A DNA stretch of 64,000 nucleotides from Hyunsoonleella pacifica (GTDB taxonomy: Bacteria; Bacteroidota; Bacteroidia; Flavobacteriales; Flavobacteriaceae). Shown piece after piece: positions 17,324-27,715 of this stretch. Numbering within the stretch: the stretch's first letter is position 1; the number at the start of each line of letters is the position of its first letter. The position numbers were made by a program, and so were the translations under genes. Location of the stretch: the NCBI RefSeq assembly GCF_004310335.1, contig NZ_SIRS01000003.1:496001-560000 (forward strand), read 5' to 3'. A model generated the notes under the pieces. It was not told the DNA's origin, made no database searches, and was given only the letters and a program-made list of their open reading frames with translations.

Positions 17324-19234
17324 ATGGCACACGTTAAACCGCATAGTTTATTTACAGAATTCGATATCAACTTATTTAAAGCAGGAAAACATTTCAGGCT
17401 TTATGAAAAATTTGGTTCGCATATTGTTACCGTTGATGGAATTGAAGGAACATACTTTGCTGTTTGGGCTCCAAGCGCAAAACAAGTTTCTGTAATTGGA
17501 GATTTTAACTATTGGATGGAAGGCGAACATCAACTAAATGTGCGTTGGGATTCTAGTGGTATTTGGGAAGGGTTTATACCAATGGTAGGTAAAGGTGCTA
17601 TTTACAAATATAAAATTCAGAGCCATCATAATGATGTAAAGACTGAAAAGGCAGATCCTTATGCAAGACGCAGTGAACACCCTCCTAAAACAGCATCCAT
17701 TGTTTGGGATGATACCTATAAGTGGAAGGATAATAAATGGATGAAAAAGCGTAAAAAAAACAATGCTACAGATGCGCCTTACTCTGTTTATGAAGTGCAC
17801 TTAGGCTCTTGGAAAAAGAATGTGGAAGAAAACAGATTCATGTCTTATTTTGAACTTGCCGATGAGCTGGTAAGCTATGTTAAAGAAATGAATTTTACAC
17901 ATGTAGAATTAATGCCTATAATGGAGTACCCTTACGATCCGTCTTGGGGGTATCAAATAACAGGATATTTTGCTCCCACATCACGCTATGGTTATCCAGA
18001 AGAATTTAAATATTTAGTGGATAAACTACACCAAAACGATATAGGGATAATACTCGATTGGGTACCATCGCACTTCCCAGAAGATGCTCATGGCTTAGGC
18101 TTTTTTGATGGCACCCACTTATATGAACATCCTGATAGACGAAAAGGATATCATCAAGATTGGAAAAGCTTAATTTTTAATTACGAACGTAATGAAGTGC
18201 GTTCATTTTTGATAAGTAATGCCATTTTTTGGTTAGACCAATACCATGCTGACGGATTGCGTGTTGATGCAGTAGCTTCAATGCTGTTTTTAGACTATTC
18301 CAGAGAAGATGGTGAATGGGAACCTAATATTTATGGCGGACGTGAAAACCTAGCTGTTATAGACTTCTTAAAACAATTAAATGAAGAAGTATACGCATCT
18401 TTCCCAGGTGTGCAAACCATTGCAGAAGAATCTACTGCATTTCCAATGGTGTCTAAACCAACATTTTCAGGAGGCTTAGGTTTTGGGATGAAGTGGATGA
18501 TGGGGTGGATGCACGATACTTTAGAATATTTTAAGAAAGACCCTGTATACAGAAAATACCATCATAACGAGATAACCTTCAGTTTAGCTTACGCATTTAC
18601 AGAGAACTTTATGTTGCCCTTATCTCATGATGAAGTGGTTTACGGCAAAAATTCTATTTTAGGTAGAATGCCAGGAGATGAGTGGCAGCGTTTTGCAAAC
18701 TTAAGATTGCTATACGGTTATATGTTTACCCACCCAGGAACCAAATTACTATTTATGGGTGGAGAGTTTGGACAGTACAACGAATGGGATTTTCAAGGTA
18801 GCTTAGATTGGAATTTATTAGAGTTTAAACCCCATCAAGATTTACAAAACTATTTTAAACATTTAAACGGGTTGTATAAATCTACACCTGCACTATATGA
18901 AAAAGGGTTTGATCATGAAGGTTTTGAATGGATAAGCTATGACGATCACGAAAATTGTGTGATATCTTATATCCGAAAGGGTTATAATAACGATGAAAAT
19001 GTAGCTGTAGTCTGTAACTTAACGCCATCGGTTCATAAAAACTATAAGATTGGTGTTAACTCTAAAGGAAAGCTTAAGGAAATTTTTAACAGTGATGCCA
19101 AAGCATTTGGAGGTAGTGGTGTTGTTAATACAAAACAAATTACTATTAAAAAAACGGAGTGGAATGGTAAGCCTTATTCTGCAGAAATTACTTTACCGCC
19201 ACTAGCAATAACTGTTTTTAAATTTAAAGTTTAA
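17324..19234 (+). CDS. glgB: 1,4-alpha-glucan branching enzyme
   Basis: A 636-residue GH13_9 enzyme that creates alpha-1,6 branches in the glucan. It has an N-terminal CBM48 (about 25-130, FAVWAPSAKQVSVIGDFNYW), a catalytic barrel with HVELMPIMEYPYDPSWGYQ, nucleophile Asp315 in DGLRVDAVASM, acid/base Glu368 in TIAEEST and transition-state Asp in LSHDEVVYGK, then a C-terminal beta domain. It lacks the extra N-terminal module of the longer enterobacterial enzyme, which is common. It is last in the operon and is followed by a strong terminator. Confidence 0.97.
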   Translation: MAHVKPHSLFTEFDINLFKAGKHFRLYEKFGSHIVTVDGIEGTYFAVWAPSAKQVSVIGDFNYWMEGEHQLNVRWDSSGIWEGFIPMVGKGAIYKYKIQSHHNDVKTEKADPYARRSEHPPKTASIVWDDTYKWKDNKWMKKRKKNNATDAPYSVYEVHLGSWKKNVEENRFMSYFELADELVSYVKEMNFTHVELMPIMEYPYDPSWGYQITGYFAPTSRYGYPEEFKYLVDKLHQNDIGIILDWVPSHFPEDAHGLGFFDGTHLYEHPDRRKGYHQDWKSLIFNYERNEVRSFLISNAIFWLDQYHADGLRVDAVASMLFLDYSREDGEWEPNIYGGRENLAVIDFLKQLNEEVYASFPGVQTIAEESTAFPMVSKPTFSGGLGFGMKWMMGWMHDTLEYFKKDPVYRKYHHNEITFSLAYAFTENFMLPLSHDEVVYGKNSILGRMPGDEWQRFANLRLLYGYMFTHPGTKLLFMGGEFGQYNEWDFQGSLDWNLLEFKPHQDLQNYFKHLNGLYKSTPALYEKGFDHEGFEWISYDDHENCVISYIRKGYNNDENVAVVCNLTPSVHKNYKIGVNSKGKLKEIFNSDAKAFGGSGVVNTKQITIKKTEWNGKPYSAEITLPPLAITVFKFKV

Positions 19235-19243
19235 TATTTTTAA

Positions 19244-19291
19244 AACAAAACTTAGTTATACCATAAACAGAAATTATAACTAAGTTTTGTT
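19244..19291 (+). terminator. Terminator after glgB
   Basis: The 17-bp arms AACAAAACTTAGTTATA (19244-19260) and TATAACTAAGTTTTGTT (19275-19291) are perfectly complementary around a 14-nt loop. The element ends the glucan operon and separates it from the GH31 gene; it could act in both directions. Confidence 0.75.
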
Positions 19292-19519
19292 GATTATTCT
19301 CACAAAAAGGCGGTTACGCTTTTAATTTTCTTTTTTTTCTAAAAAACTTCTATCTATTTAGTCTCTTGTTTACCTAATTTATCGCATAAAAATATATGCG
19401 TTTCACCCACAATTAATAATTCTCTAAATTTTTATCTATTTATTTAGGTTTTGTTGCCTTTTTTAATGATTTTTTTACTGAAAAGAAACTTCGTAAACAC
19501 CTAAAATTTAGTACTTTCG

Positions 19520-21946
19520 TTGATTAATTTTAATACCAATCACATGATATTAAATACTGAATTAGAATATAAAGGAAACTTGTTTCCTTCCAAAATAGTC
19601 AAATACGAAAAAAACCTTAATGTTCTCTCATTTACTGCTGATAATGGTGTTGTTTTAGAAGTTACTGTACGACGTGACAGTATTTTACGATTTCGATTTA
19701 CTACTACTGGAATCTTCGAAAATGATTTCTCTTACGCTATTACAAAATACGCGAGTAGAGGTTATAACCATCTAGAGGTTACAGAAGATGACGATAGTTA
19801 TATCATTACAACTTCAAAATTAATTTGTAAAATTTCAAAAACAGACCTTAGAGCCTCAATTTTTGATGCAAAAGACAATACTTTAATTTGTGAAGACGAG
19901 CTTGGTTTCCATTGGGAAGAAAGTTATGAGTTTGGTGGCGATGTAGTAAAAATGTCTAAAACATCACAACCAGGAGAAAGCTTTTATGGTTTAGGAGATA
20001 AACCCGTAGATAACAACCTTAAAGGAAAACGGTTTGAAAACTGGGTAACAGATTCTTATGCTTACGGTAGAGAAACAGACCCTATATACAAAGCAATTCC
20101 TTTTTACACGGCGTTACATCACACAAAAGCTTACGGCATATTTTTCGATAATACGTTTAGAACATTTTTTGATTTCTGTCATGAACGCAGGAATATTACA
20201 AGTTTTTGGGCTCATGGAGGAGAAATGAATTACTATTTCATTTACGGTCCAGAAATGTCTGAAGTTGTTGCTAACTATACAGATTTAACAGGAAAACCCC
20301 ATGAAATGCCTGCTTTATGGGCTTTGGGTTATCATCAATGTAAATGGAGTTACTATCCAGAATCTAATGTAAAAGAAATTACTGCAAAGTTTAGGGAATT
20401 ACAAATTCCATGTGATGCCATATACTTAGACATCGATTACATGGAAGGCTTTAGATGTTTTACTTGGAGTAAGGAATATTTTCCAGATCCTAAACGCATG
20501 GTAAAAGAACTGGCTGACGATGGTTTTAAAACTATTGTGATTATAGATCCTGGGATTAAAATAGATATGGATTACTCAGTGTTTAAAGAAGGGTTAGAAA
20601 ACGATTATTTCTGTAAGCGTGCTGATGGTCCTTACATGAAAGGAAAAGTATGGCCTGGTGAGTGTTATTTCCCTGATTTCACAAAACCAGAAGTAAGAGA
20701 ATGGTGGTCAGATTTGTTTAAGGAACTTATCGAAGATATAGGCGTAAAAGGTGTATGGAATGACATGAATGAGCCTGCTGTAATGGATGTTCCTGGAAAA
20801 ACATTTCCTAACGATGTAAGACATGATTATGACGGCAACCCCTGTAGCCATAGAAAAGCACACAATGTTTACGGTATGCAAATGGCACGTGCTACGTATC
20901 AGGGTTTGAAAAAGTTCTCATATCCTAAACGCCCATTTGTAATTACTAGAGCTGCGTATTCAGGAACACAACGTTATACCTCAAGCTGGACAGGAGACAA
21001 TATAGCCACTTGGGATCATTTAAATATAGCAAACTTACAAGCACAACGCATGGCAATGTCTGGATTCTCATTCGTAGGATCTGATATTGGTGGATTTGCT
21101 GAACAACCTAATGGAGAGCTGTATGCGCGTTGGATTCAATTAGGTATTTTCCATCCATTCTGTAGAACACATTCCTCTGGAGACCATGGAGATCAAGAAC
21201 CTTGGGCTTTTGGAGATACTATTACCAATGTGGTTAGGAAGTTTATTGAAATACGTTATCAATTATTACCTTATCTATATACTGCGTTCTGGCGATATGC
21301 TGAAGAAGGTATACCTATTTTAAAATCGCTAGTACTTTACGATCAAGAAGACCCACAAACACATTACAGGAATGATGAGTTTGTATTTGGAGAAAAGATT
21401 TTAGTATGTCCAGTTAACGGTCCTAACCAAAAAGGAAGACGTATGTATATACCAAGAGGTAAATGGTATAATTTCTGGACTGATGAGGTAGTTTCTGGAG
21501 GTCAAGAAGTTTGGGTAGATGCAGACTTAGATAGTATGCCAATTTTTGTAAAAGAAGGAGCTATTATTCCAAAATACCCGATACAACAATATGTTGGAGA
21601 AAAAACTATTGATGAACTTTTATTAGATGTTTACTACACAGAAGGTAAAGAAGAATCTATGGTTTATGAGGATGCTAACGATGGTTACGATTACATAAAA
21701 GGCAGATATAGCTTACGTAGCTTCAGGTTACTTGGAAAAAAGAAAGAACTGATTATCCAACAACATAAAACTGGTAAATTCATGACCACCTACAAAACCT
21801 TTAAATTGAACTTACACGGTGTACCATTTAAGATTAAAAAAGTTCAAGTGGATAATGAAGATATTCCATTAAAGGATTTAAAAATAAATGGAGACAATAC
21901 ATTAACACTTAAAAAGGAGTTTACCGAGTTACATATTGTTGGGTAA
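19520..21946 (+). CDS. GH31 alpha-glucosidase
   Basis: An 808-residue retaining alpha-glucosidase without an evident signal peptide, so probably cytoplasmic. It has an N-terminal galactose-mutarotase-like domain (about 10-240) and a catalytic barrel with IYLDIDYMEGFRCFTW. Nucleophile Asp is in GVWNDMNEPAVMD and acid/base Asp in WTGDNIATWDHL; GSDIGGF and a FHPFCRTHS segment follow. The proximal and distal beta domains follow these. An alternative ATG eight codons in (19544) is equally possible. Its position behind the glucan operon suggests a role in alpha-glucan or maltodextrin turnover. A 285-bp gap with a terminator argues for separate transcription. Confidence 0.93.
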   Translation: MINFNTNHMILNTELEYKGNLFPSKIVKYEKNLNVLSFTADNGVVLEVTVRRDSILRFRFTTTGIFENDFSYAITKYASRGYNHLEVTEDDDSYIITTSKLICKISKTDLRASIFDAKDNTLICEDELGFHWEESYEFGGDVVKMSKTSQPGESFYGLGDKPVDNNLKGKRFENWVTDSYAYGRETDPIYKAIPFYTALHHTKAYGIFFDNTFRTFFDFCHERRNITSFWAHGGEMNYYFIYGPEMSEVVANYTDLTGKPHEMPALWALGYHQCKWSYYPESNVKEITAKFRELQIPCDAIYLDIDYMEGFRCFTWSKEYFPDPKRMVKELADDGFKTIVIIDPGIKIDMDYSVFKEGLENDYFCKRADGPYMKGKVWPGECYFPDFTKPEVREWWSDLFKELIEDIGVKGVWNDMNEPAVMDVPGKTFPNDVRHDYDGNPCSHRKAHNVYGMQMARATYQGLKKFSYPKRPFVITRAAYSGTQRYTSSWTGDNIATWDHLNIANLQAQRMAMSGFSFVGSDIGGFAEQPNGELYARWIQLGIFHPFCRTHSSGDHGDQEPWAFGDTITNVVRKFIEIRYQLLPYLYTAFWRYAEEGIPILKSLVLYDQEDPQTHYRNDEFVFGEKILVCPVNGPNQKGRRMYIPRGKWYNFWTDEVVSGGQEVWVDADLDSMPIFVKEGAIIPKYPIQQYVGEKTIDELLLDVYYTEGKEESMVYEDANDGYDYIKGRYSLRSFRLLGKKKELIIQQHKTGKFMTTYKTFKLNLHGVPFKIKKVQVDNEDIPLKDLKINGDNTLTLKKEFTELHIVG

Positions 21947-21969
21947 ACAATAATCTTGAACTAAAAAAC

Positions 21970-21996
21970 AAAAGCCTCCCAATTGGAGGCTTTTTT
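21970..21996. terminator. Bidirectional terminator between convergent genes
   Basis: AAAAGCCTCC (21970-21979) pairs perfectly with GGAGGCTTTT (21985-21994) around CAATT, with a T run on the plus strand and an A-rich flank that gives a T run on the minus strand. It serves the GH31 gene and the convergent antiporter gene. Confidence 0.9.
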
Positions 21997-22015
21997 ATTA
22001 AAAAATGTATTTTGT

Positions 22016-23869
22016 TTATTTTTTAGCCTTAGCAGCAACAGTTTTACTATCAATTGATTTGCCCAAATACACAAATTTGTAACCCTCACCAACGTTCTCA
22101 ATCGCTTTATTATGTGAGGATATTACTTCAAGTATACCTTTTTTATCTTTTACAAGAAGAGGTATCATATCTTCCTGTGCTTTAGTTATCTCTATGAGTT
22201 CTTCATAATGCGCTCTGCTGTTAATATCTGTTTCATGTATTTCTGGGAATTTTCGGGACACCTCGGTTAAAGAGCTAAAATCATCTGTTGGAGAAAATAA
22301 GGCTTCTTTTGGTATACTGTCTGGATCATCAATTTCATCACTAGTAATCAATCTAAAGTAACCACTCTCCCCAAACTGGTCTCTAAAACGGTTTATGGCG
22401 TAATTGTTTATGTCTTTACTACCTGTTAGTGCCATTAAAAACCCTACATCACTAAGCTCTATATTGTTGTTTAATTCTTCAGAATAAATATCAGTATTAA
22501 TGGCGTCTAAGCCTTGTTCTTGTGCTATTTGTATATTGGTTTGGTTACTGTCTATAAGCACTACATGCCTACCATTATTTTCTAAATAGTCACCAATAAG
22601 TCTGGCAAACGGAGATGCTCCAACTATTAAAATACCTTCAGAGCGCTTAAGGAACACACCAACTATTTTAGCAAAAAAACGTGCTGTGGTTGCATTAAGT
22701 AATACCGTTCCAAGAACAATCATAAATACTAAAGGGGTAATATATTCAGCCCCATTAACGCCCTGCTTTATAAGCTTACTTCCAAATAAAGAAGCAATAC
22801 CTGCCGCAACAATACCGCGGGGTCCTACCCAACTTATAAATAGTTTTTCATTAAATTTTAGCTTAGAGCCTTGAGTACTTGCAAAAACAGCTAATGGCCT
22901 TATTAAAAACACCACTAAGCCAAATAAAGCTGCTGTTTTCCATGTGTAAAGCAAGCGCATATCTTCTATATTGATATTGGCTGCTAGAAGGATAAATAAA
23001 ATTGAAATAAGCAGTACACTTAATGATTCTTTAAAATATAAAAGCTCTTTAATGCTTTCTAATTTTCCGTTACCTAACACCATACCCATTACTACCACTG
23101 CTAGTAGGCCAGATTCGTGTGCAAATATTTCAGATTCTACAAAAACCAAAAGCACTGTAGATAACGATACAACATTTAATAAATAATGTGGAATTAATTT
23201 TTTATTTACTGCAAAGGCCAAAGCATGGGCAAACGTAAAACCAAACGTTGTACCAAAAAGCAAAATTTTTCCAAACTCTATAAGTGCTGTTTTAGTAAAA
23301 CCACTATCTCCTCCTACGCTAATAAACTCAAAAACTAAAACCGCTACTAAAGCACCAATAGGATCTATTAAAATACCTTCCCATTTTAAAACAGTAGAAA
23401 TGTCTTTTTTAAGAGGAATATTTCTAAGAATAGGTGTAATTACTGTTGGTCCAGTAACTATAATTAGAGCAGAAAATAATAAGGATAGCTCCCAACTTAA
23501 GTTAAAAATAAAGTAGGCTAAAGCACCTGCACCAAAAAACGTTATTGCAGAACCAAGAGTAATTAATTTTGTGATTACAGGTCCAACATTTCGTATTTCA
23601 GATCGTTTAAGTGTTAACCCACCTTCAAAAAGGATAATACTAATAGCCAAAGACACAAAATAATATAGTCCTTCTCCTGGAAATAAGCCCTTTTCTCCGT
23701 TCCAAACAGGTTCTATCCATTTGCTCCCATCTTCACTTAAAAACTCAGAGGCTATAGGTCCTACCAAAAGACCAATTAAAATTAAGGGTAAAATTGCTGG
23801 AATTTTTAGCTTCCATGCTACCCATTGCGCCAAAATTCCAAGAATAATAATACCAGCTAGTTCTAGCAT
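22016..23869 (-). CDS. Cation/proton antiporter (CPA1/NhaP-like) with TrkA-N domain
   Basis: A 617-residue inner-membrane transporter. Residues 1-400 contain about 12 hydrophobic segments of a Na+/H+ or K+/H+ exchanger, with ILFEGGLTLK, TGPTVITPILR, LKWEGILIDPIGA and SWVGPRGIVAAGI; the acidic residues in the EGILIDP segment are the usual ion-binding position. A Rossmann-type TrkA-N domain follows (about 405-520, GILIVGASPFARLIGDYL), then a C-terminal extension to 617. The nucleotide-binding domain suggests gating by NAD(H) or similar ligands. It is monocistronic on the minus strand. Ion specificity cannot be read. Confidence 0.9.
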   Translation of the reverse strand: MLELAGIIILGILAQWVAWKLKIPAILPLILIGLLVGPIASEFLSEDGSKWIEPVWNGEKGLFPGEGLYYFVSLAISIILFEGGLTLKRSEIRNVGPVITKLITLGSAITFFGAGALAYFIFNLSWELSLLFSALIIVTGPTVITPILRNIPLKKDISTVLKWEGILIDPIGALVAVLVFEFISVGGDSGFTKTALIEFGKILLFGTTFGFTFAHALAFAVNKKLIPHYLLNVVSLSTVLLVFVESEIFAHESGLLAVVVMGMVLGNGKLESIKELLYFKESLSVLLISILFILLAANINIEDMRLLYTWKTAALFGLVVFLIRPLAVFASTQGSKLKFNEKLFISWVGPRGIVAAGIASLFGSKLIKQGVNGAEYITPLVFMIVLGTVLLNATTARFFAKIVGVFLKRSEGILIVGASPFARLIGDYLENNGRHVVLIDSNQTNIQIAQEQGLDAINTDIYSEELNNNIELSDVGFLMALTGSKDINNYAINRFRDQFGESGYFRLITSDEIDDPDSIPKEALFSPTDDFSSLTEVSRKFPEIHETDINSRAHYEELIEITKAQEDMIPLLVKDKKGILEVISSHNKAIENVGEGYKFVYLGKSIDSKTVAAKAKK

Positions 23870-23982
23870 ATATGCATTTTTAATTTAAAAACACTAATTT
23901 AAGTAAAATGAACAGATTTTAATGGTATTTATATTTTGGGCTCAAAATTAATTTTGACTATATATTTTAAAAAGGCTAAAAT

Positions 23983-25224
23983 TTATATTCGTTTTAGTTT
24001 ATTCTTTTTTATAAAAAACTCAATTAGAGTAATAAGTAAAACGCTTAATCCAAAAAGAGGAAATATAATACCAAGTAATATTATGATTATAATCACACCA
24101 TAACCCACTTTAAATTTAGCAGGAACTTTTGGAGTGCCCCACTTTCCAGTAGGCTTTCTCTTTAAGTATGAAATCAAAGCTGCTATAGCAACAAAGGCCA
24201 ACAAAATAGCCACAAATAGCATAACAACAAAATTCCATATTCCAAACTGTCCTTGGTGGAATGCCATAAACCACATGCGGCCTCGCATTAATATACCAAC
24301 ATCTTTCCATTCGTGTTTAAATATTTGTTTACCCGAATATTGATCAAAATAAAAACGCTTTTGAGTGTCTAAATCAAACGATTCGTTGTAAACAATGTAT
24401 ACGCCTTTTGGGCTTACAGGCAAGCCTATGTTAAGCTTACCGCTTAAACCCATCTTTTTTGCTTGAGCTACTATTTCATCTAAAGGAATTGCTTCTCCGT
24501 TTATTTCAGATTCTAAGCCTCGCCCACTCCATGTTTTTGGAAATCCTGTATTTGTAACTTTTTGTACCCATTTAAAACCATCGCCAAATACATCTGTCCA
24601 TGGCATTCCCCCTGCAAGAGTCATCAATAATAAAACAGAAACCCAAAACCCTAAAATAGTATGTAAATCTCTAAAAAGAATACGTTTTCCTTGTTTGTAT
24701 CTAATTGAAAAAAAGGCTTTTAAACCTTGTTTTTTATTAGGCCAAAACACATAAATACCTGTAATAATTAATACAAACATCCAGCTGGCTACTAACTCAA
24801 CTATTTTAGTGCCAAATCCACCTAATAGTAATTCTCCATGCAACTTTCTTACAACATACATGTTTGAATCTTTCGGGCTGATTTTTCCAGAAATTTGAGC
24901 TGTATTAGGGTTTATAAAAACGCTTTTTTTATGGCTAAATCTCCCAGATACAAATTCTGTTGCTTGGTTTCTTTCTACTGGAATTACCATTGCATTTAAT
25001 GGTTTAGATGAAGAAGATTTAGCAATTTCCCATTGCTTTTGATATGATATGGGGTTGCCATTATCATTTATATACTTAATGTGCTCTTGTTTTGGTGCTT
25101 CGTAATTATCTTTAAAGAGGTAGACTCCTCCTGTAATTGCTAGTAAAATAACAAATGGCAATGATACAAGCCCTGCAATAAAATGCCATTTCCACAACCA
25201 CTGATTCAATTTTTTATGCTTCAT
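23983..25224 (-). CDS. PepSY-associated membrane protein
   Basis: A 413-residue inner-membrane protein with four to five membrane segments (about 12-34, 135-160, 190-212, 335-362, 373-402). It has the N-terminal signature KLNQWLWKWHFIAGLVSLPF and PepSY-like soluble parts between membrane segments. HGELLLGGFGTKIVELVASW and RDLHTILGFWVSVLLLMT supply conserved histidines of the family. Members often lie beside TonB siderophore receptors and are proposed ferric-siderophore reductases. Here the receptor gene is 71 bp upstream on the same strand, so iron (or another metal) uptake is a reasonable inference. Confidence 0.9.
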   Translation of the reverse strand: MKHKKLNQWLWKWHFIAGLVSLPFVILLAITGGVYLFKDNYEAPKQEHIKYINDNGNPISYQKQWEIAKSSSSKPLNAMVIPVERNQATEFVSGRFSHKKSVFINPNTAQISGKISPKDSNMYVVRKLHGELLLGGFGTKIVELVASWMFVLIITGIYVFWPNKKQGLKAFFSIRYKQGKRILFRDLHTILGFWVSVLLLMTLAGGMPWTDVFGDGFKWVQKVTNTGFPKTWSGRGLESEINGEAIPLDEIVAQAKKMGLSGKLNIGLPVSPKGVYIVYNESFDLDTQKRFYFDQYSGKQIFKHEWKDVGILMRGRMWFMAFHQGQFGIWNFVVMLFVAILLAFVAIAALISYLKRKPTGKWGTPKVPAKFKVGYGVIIIIILLGIIFPLFGLSVLLITLIEFFIKKNKLKRI

Positions 25225-25295
25225 TTTCTTCAGTAAATGAAATTGTTTATGTTAACGATCAGAGAAAAGCCAAAAGGCTTTCCTCTGATTTATAG

Positions 25296-27635
25296 TTAAA
25301 AATTATATTTTAACCCTAAATGAAAAGCTCTAGGGTTACCAATAGTATAGCTATTCTCTCCCCTAAACCTATTATAACTCGCTCTAGCTGCATACAAATC
25401 ATTAAAAATATTAAGTGCATGTGCCCAAATTTCAAAATGACTAAACTTATAAGAGACAAGCGCGTTAAAAATATTATGACCATCATAAGTTGACGTGCTA
25501 AAAGTGCCGTCATCATTATCAACTTGCCCCTCAAAACTGGTGTTGTATTTTCCAATTAATTCATGGGTTGCACTTAATGTTAAGCCTTTAATTTTATTTG
25601 GTTTGTATATAATTCTTGATGTGCCTAAAAGCTTTGGAGCCGTTTCTCTATCAGTATCAGAGTAATCTACCCCTCTATCAAAAAACTCAATGTACCTATG
25701 TTTAGCAAAACTTCCGTTATGACTAATTGTAAGTTCTTTTAACGGTGTGTATGTAATACCATATTCTATTCCGTAAGACCTCGTTTTTCCTGCATTAGCG
25801 TTAAAAAACTCATCATTTTCATCTCTTAAGGTAATGAGTGTGTCTTTACCTTCTAATACATAAATAGCGGCATCAACTTTCAATTTATTTTGAATATTAA
25901 AATATGTACCAACCTCGAAATTATCATAATTACTTGGTTTTAAATCAAAAACTTCTTCTCCCACACCAACAAAGCTATTTCTATATAGTGTTGATGTTTG
26001 TGGAGGAGTAAATCCGTTAGAATAGTTAGCATAAAACCCAAGGTTTCTATTCATATTAAAGTTAGCTCCAAATTTTGGAGAAATATTATCATACGTGTTT
26101 TTAGAATCGCTTGGTCCTGCAATACCATCAACTAGATTGTTGTAATCGTATTTAAAACCATCGTAACGTAACGCCACTGTTAACTTTAGCTTTTTAATTG
26201 GATTTATTTCATATTGAAAATAACCTGCGTAATTAAAAATATCAGCATCATAGTTTAATATAAAATCACCAGAATTTATTGTAAAATCTGTATTTCTACC
26301 ACTATCAGTATCAACAATAACAGACAACCTTTCTGCGATATAACGCTGTGGAGAGAAATCGGCTGAAGCACCTACTATTAGAGATGAATTCGCAAAATCA
26401 AAATCTATTTTGTGTTGAATTAATCCCACATAACTTGTAAATGTATTACTGTTTATTTCACCACTACCAAAGCCTGTTAATTGACCTTGATTTCTAAACT
26501 GCCTAATTCGATATGATGGGTTTTGTGCCATCTCATTCTTTCTAAAAATAAAATTGAATGTTGTTTTATTTTTAACATTCCAGCGCTTTTCCAAACTACT
26601 TCTAAAACGAAAAGCCAAGGCTTCTCGTTCTGTAAAAGTTTGATCGCTTTCATAATTTCCTCCTGAATAATCAGATTCACTTAAAGACCCTGACATATCA
26701 GACCTATAATCGATTATATCAAAAACATTAGTCCAATCTGTAGTTGAAGATAAATGACTCACTGTCTTAAATGTTACAGCAAACTTTTCATAATCACTAT
26801 GCTCTACTGGTCCATCTGCTCGTTGAATATACTGTGCGCCAAGATATAAACCTGTATTTTCTCCAGCATATTGAGATAGTTCAATATCATAACGCGTTAA
26901 CCCCATATCATTTGTTTGATATCCAAAACCTCCTGTGAAATTTCTAGTTGGGTTTTTAGTTAAAAAATTGAAGCTTCCACCTATGGCTTCACTTCCGTAA
27001 ATACTTGATGCAGGTCCTTTTAACACTTCTACACGATCAAAAGCTACATCGTTCATTTCTAAAAGTGCATTATGGTTAAATACAGCTGTTGGGCGAATAG
27101 GTAAACCATCTTCTACATACAAAAACAAAGATCTTGTTGATATAGGAGAACGTACCGCCATAAAATGTTGCTCGTTACCTGCTGCCCTAGAAGTAGACAT
27201 AATTACCCCAGGAACATCATTTACCAATTGATCGATACCCAATGCCTTAGTGTCCTCAATGTCCTTTGATGTTATTACAGAAATAGATGCAGGAACTTCT
27301 TTTCTTTTTTGTAATTCCCTACTAGCAGAAATAACTACTTCGTCTAAAACCTCATCGCTTTCTCTTAAAACTATAATATTCAAGCCTTCTGAAAGTGATT
27401 TTTCTACTGTTTTATGACCAATGAACTGAACTATCACAGTAGTGTTTTCTTTAAGTAAAATTGAAAAGTTTCCATTGTCATCAGAAACTACAGCATTGTT
27501 TAAATTATATTTTGATTGTATGGTTGCTTGGGCCAGGGGGATGCTGTCTTGATCTACAACTTTTCCCATATATTTTTTTTGCGCAAACGCACAAAAACTT
27601 GCTAACAATAAAGCAAGCATTATTATTTGTTTCAT
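25296..27635 (-). CDS. TonB-dependent receptor, probable siderophore/metal uptake
   Basis: A 779-residue outer-membrane receptor. It has a signal peptide (1-18), a CarboxypepD_reg-like domain (about 20-100, YMGKVVDQDSIPLAQATIQS), and a plug (about 108-225) with KRKEVPASISVITSKDIEDT and RVEVLKGPASSIYGSEAIGG. A 22-strand-type barrel ends in HLGLKYNF. VLKGPASSIYG is the standard plug motif of iron-siderophore receptors. It is flanked by the PepSY protein and a small Cys-containing protein on the same strand. The substrate is unknown; iron chelates are most likely by context. Confidence 0.92.
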   Translation of the reverse strand: MKQIIMLALLLASFCAFAQKKYMGKVVDQDSIPLAQATIQSKYNLNNAVVSDDNGNFSILLKENTTVIVQFIGHKTVEKSLSEGLNIIVLRESDEVLDEVVISASRELQKRKEVPASISVITSKDIEDTKALGIDQLVNDVPGVIMSTSRAAGNEQHFMAVRSPISTRSLFLYVEDGLPIRPTAVFNHNALLEMNDVAFDRVEVLKGPASSIYGSEAIGGSFNFLTKNPTRNFTGGFGYQTNDMGLTRYDIELSQYAGENTGLYLGAQYIQRADGPVEHSDYEKFAVTFKTVSHLSSTTDWTNVFDIIDYRSDMSGSLSESDYSGGNYESDQTFTEREALAFRFRSSLEKRWNVKNKTTFNFIFRKNEMAQNPSYRIRQFRNQGQLTGFGSGEINSNTFTSYVGLIQHKIDFDFANSSLIVGASADFSPQRYIAERLSVIVDTDSGRNTDFTINSGDFILNYDADIFNYAGYFQYEINPIKKLKLTVALRYDGFKYDYNNLVDGIAGPSDSKNTYDNISPKFGANFNMNRNLGFYANYSNGFTPPQTSTLYRNSFVGVGEEVFDLKPSNYDNFEVGTYFNIQNKLKVDAAIYVLEGKDTLITLRDENDEFFNANAGKTRSYGIEYGITYTPLKELTISHNGSFAKHRYIEFFDRGVDYSDTDRETAPKLLGTSRIIYKPNKIKGLTLSATHELIGKYNTSFEGQVDNDDGTFSTSTYDGHNIFNALVSYKFSHFEIWAHALNIFNDLYAARASYNRFRGENSYTIGNPRAFHLGLKYNF

Positions 27636-27715
27636 TTAATAAATTTTAATGTAATGTATTATAGGTTGCTTATAGAAAACCTCTAAAAGAACCATATATG
27701 TAATCTTAAAATGTA

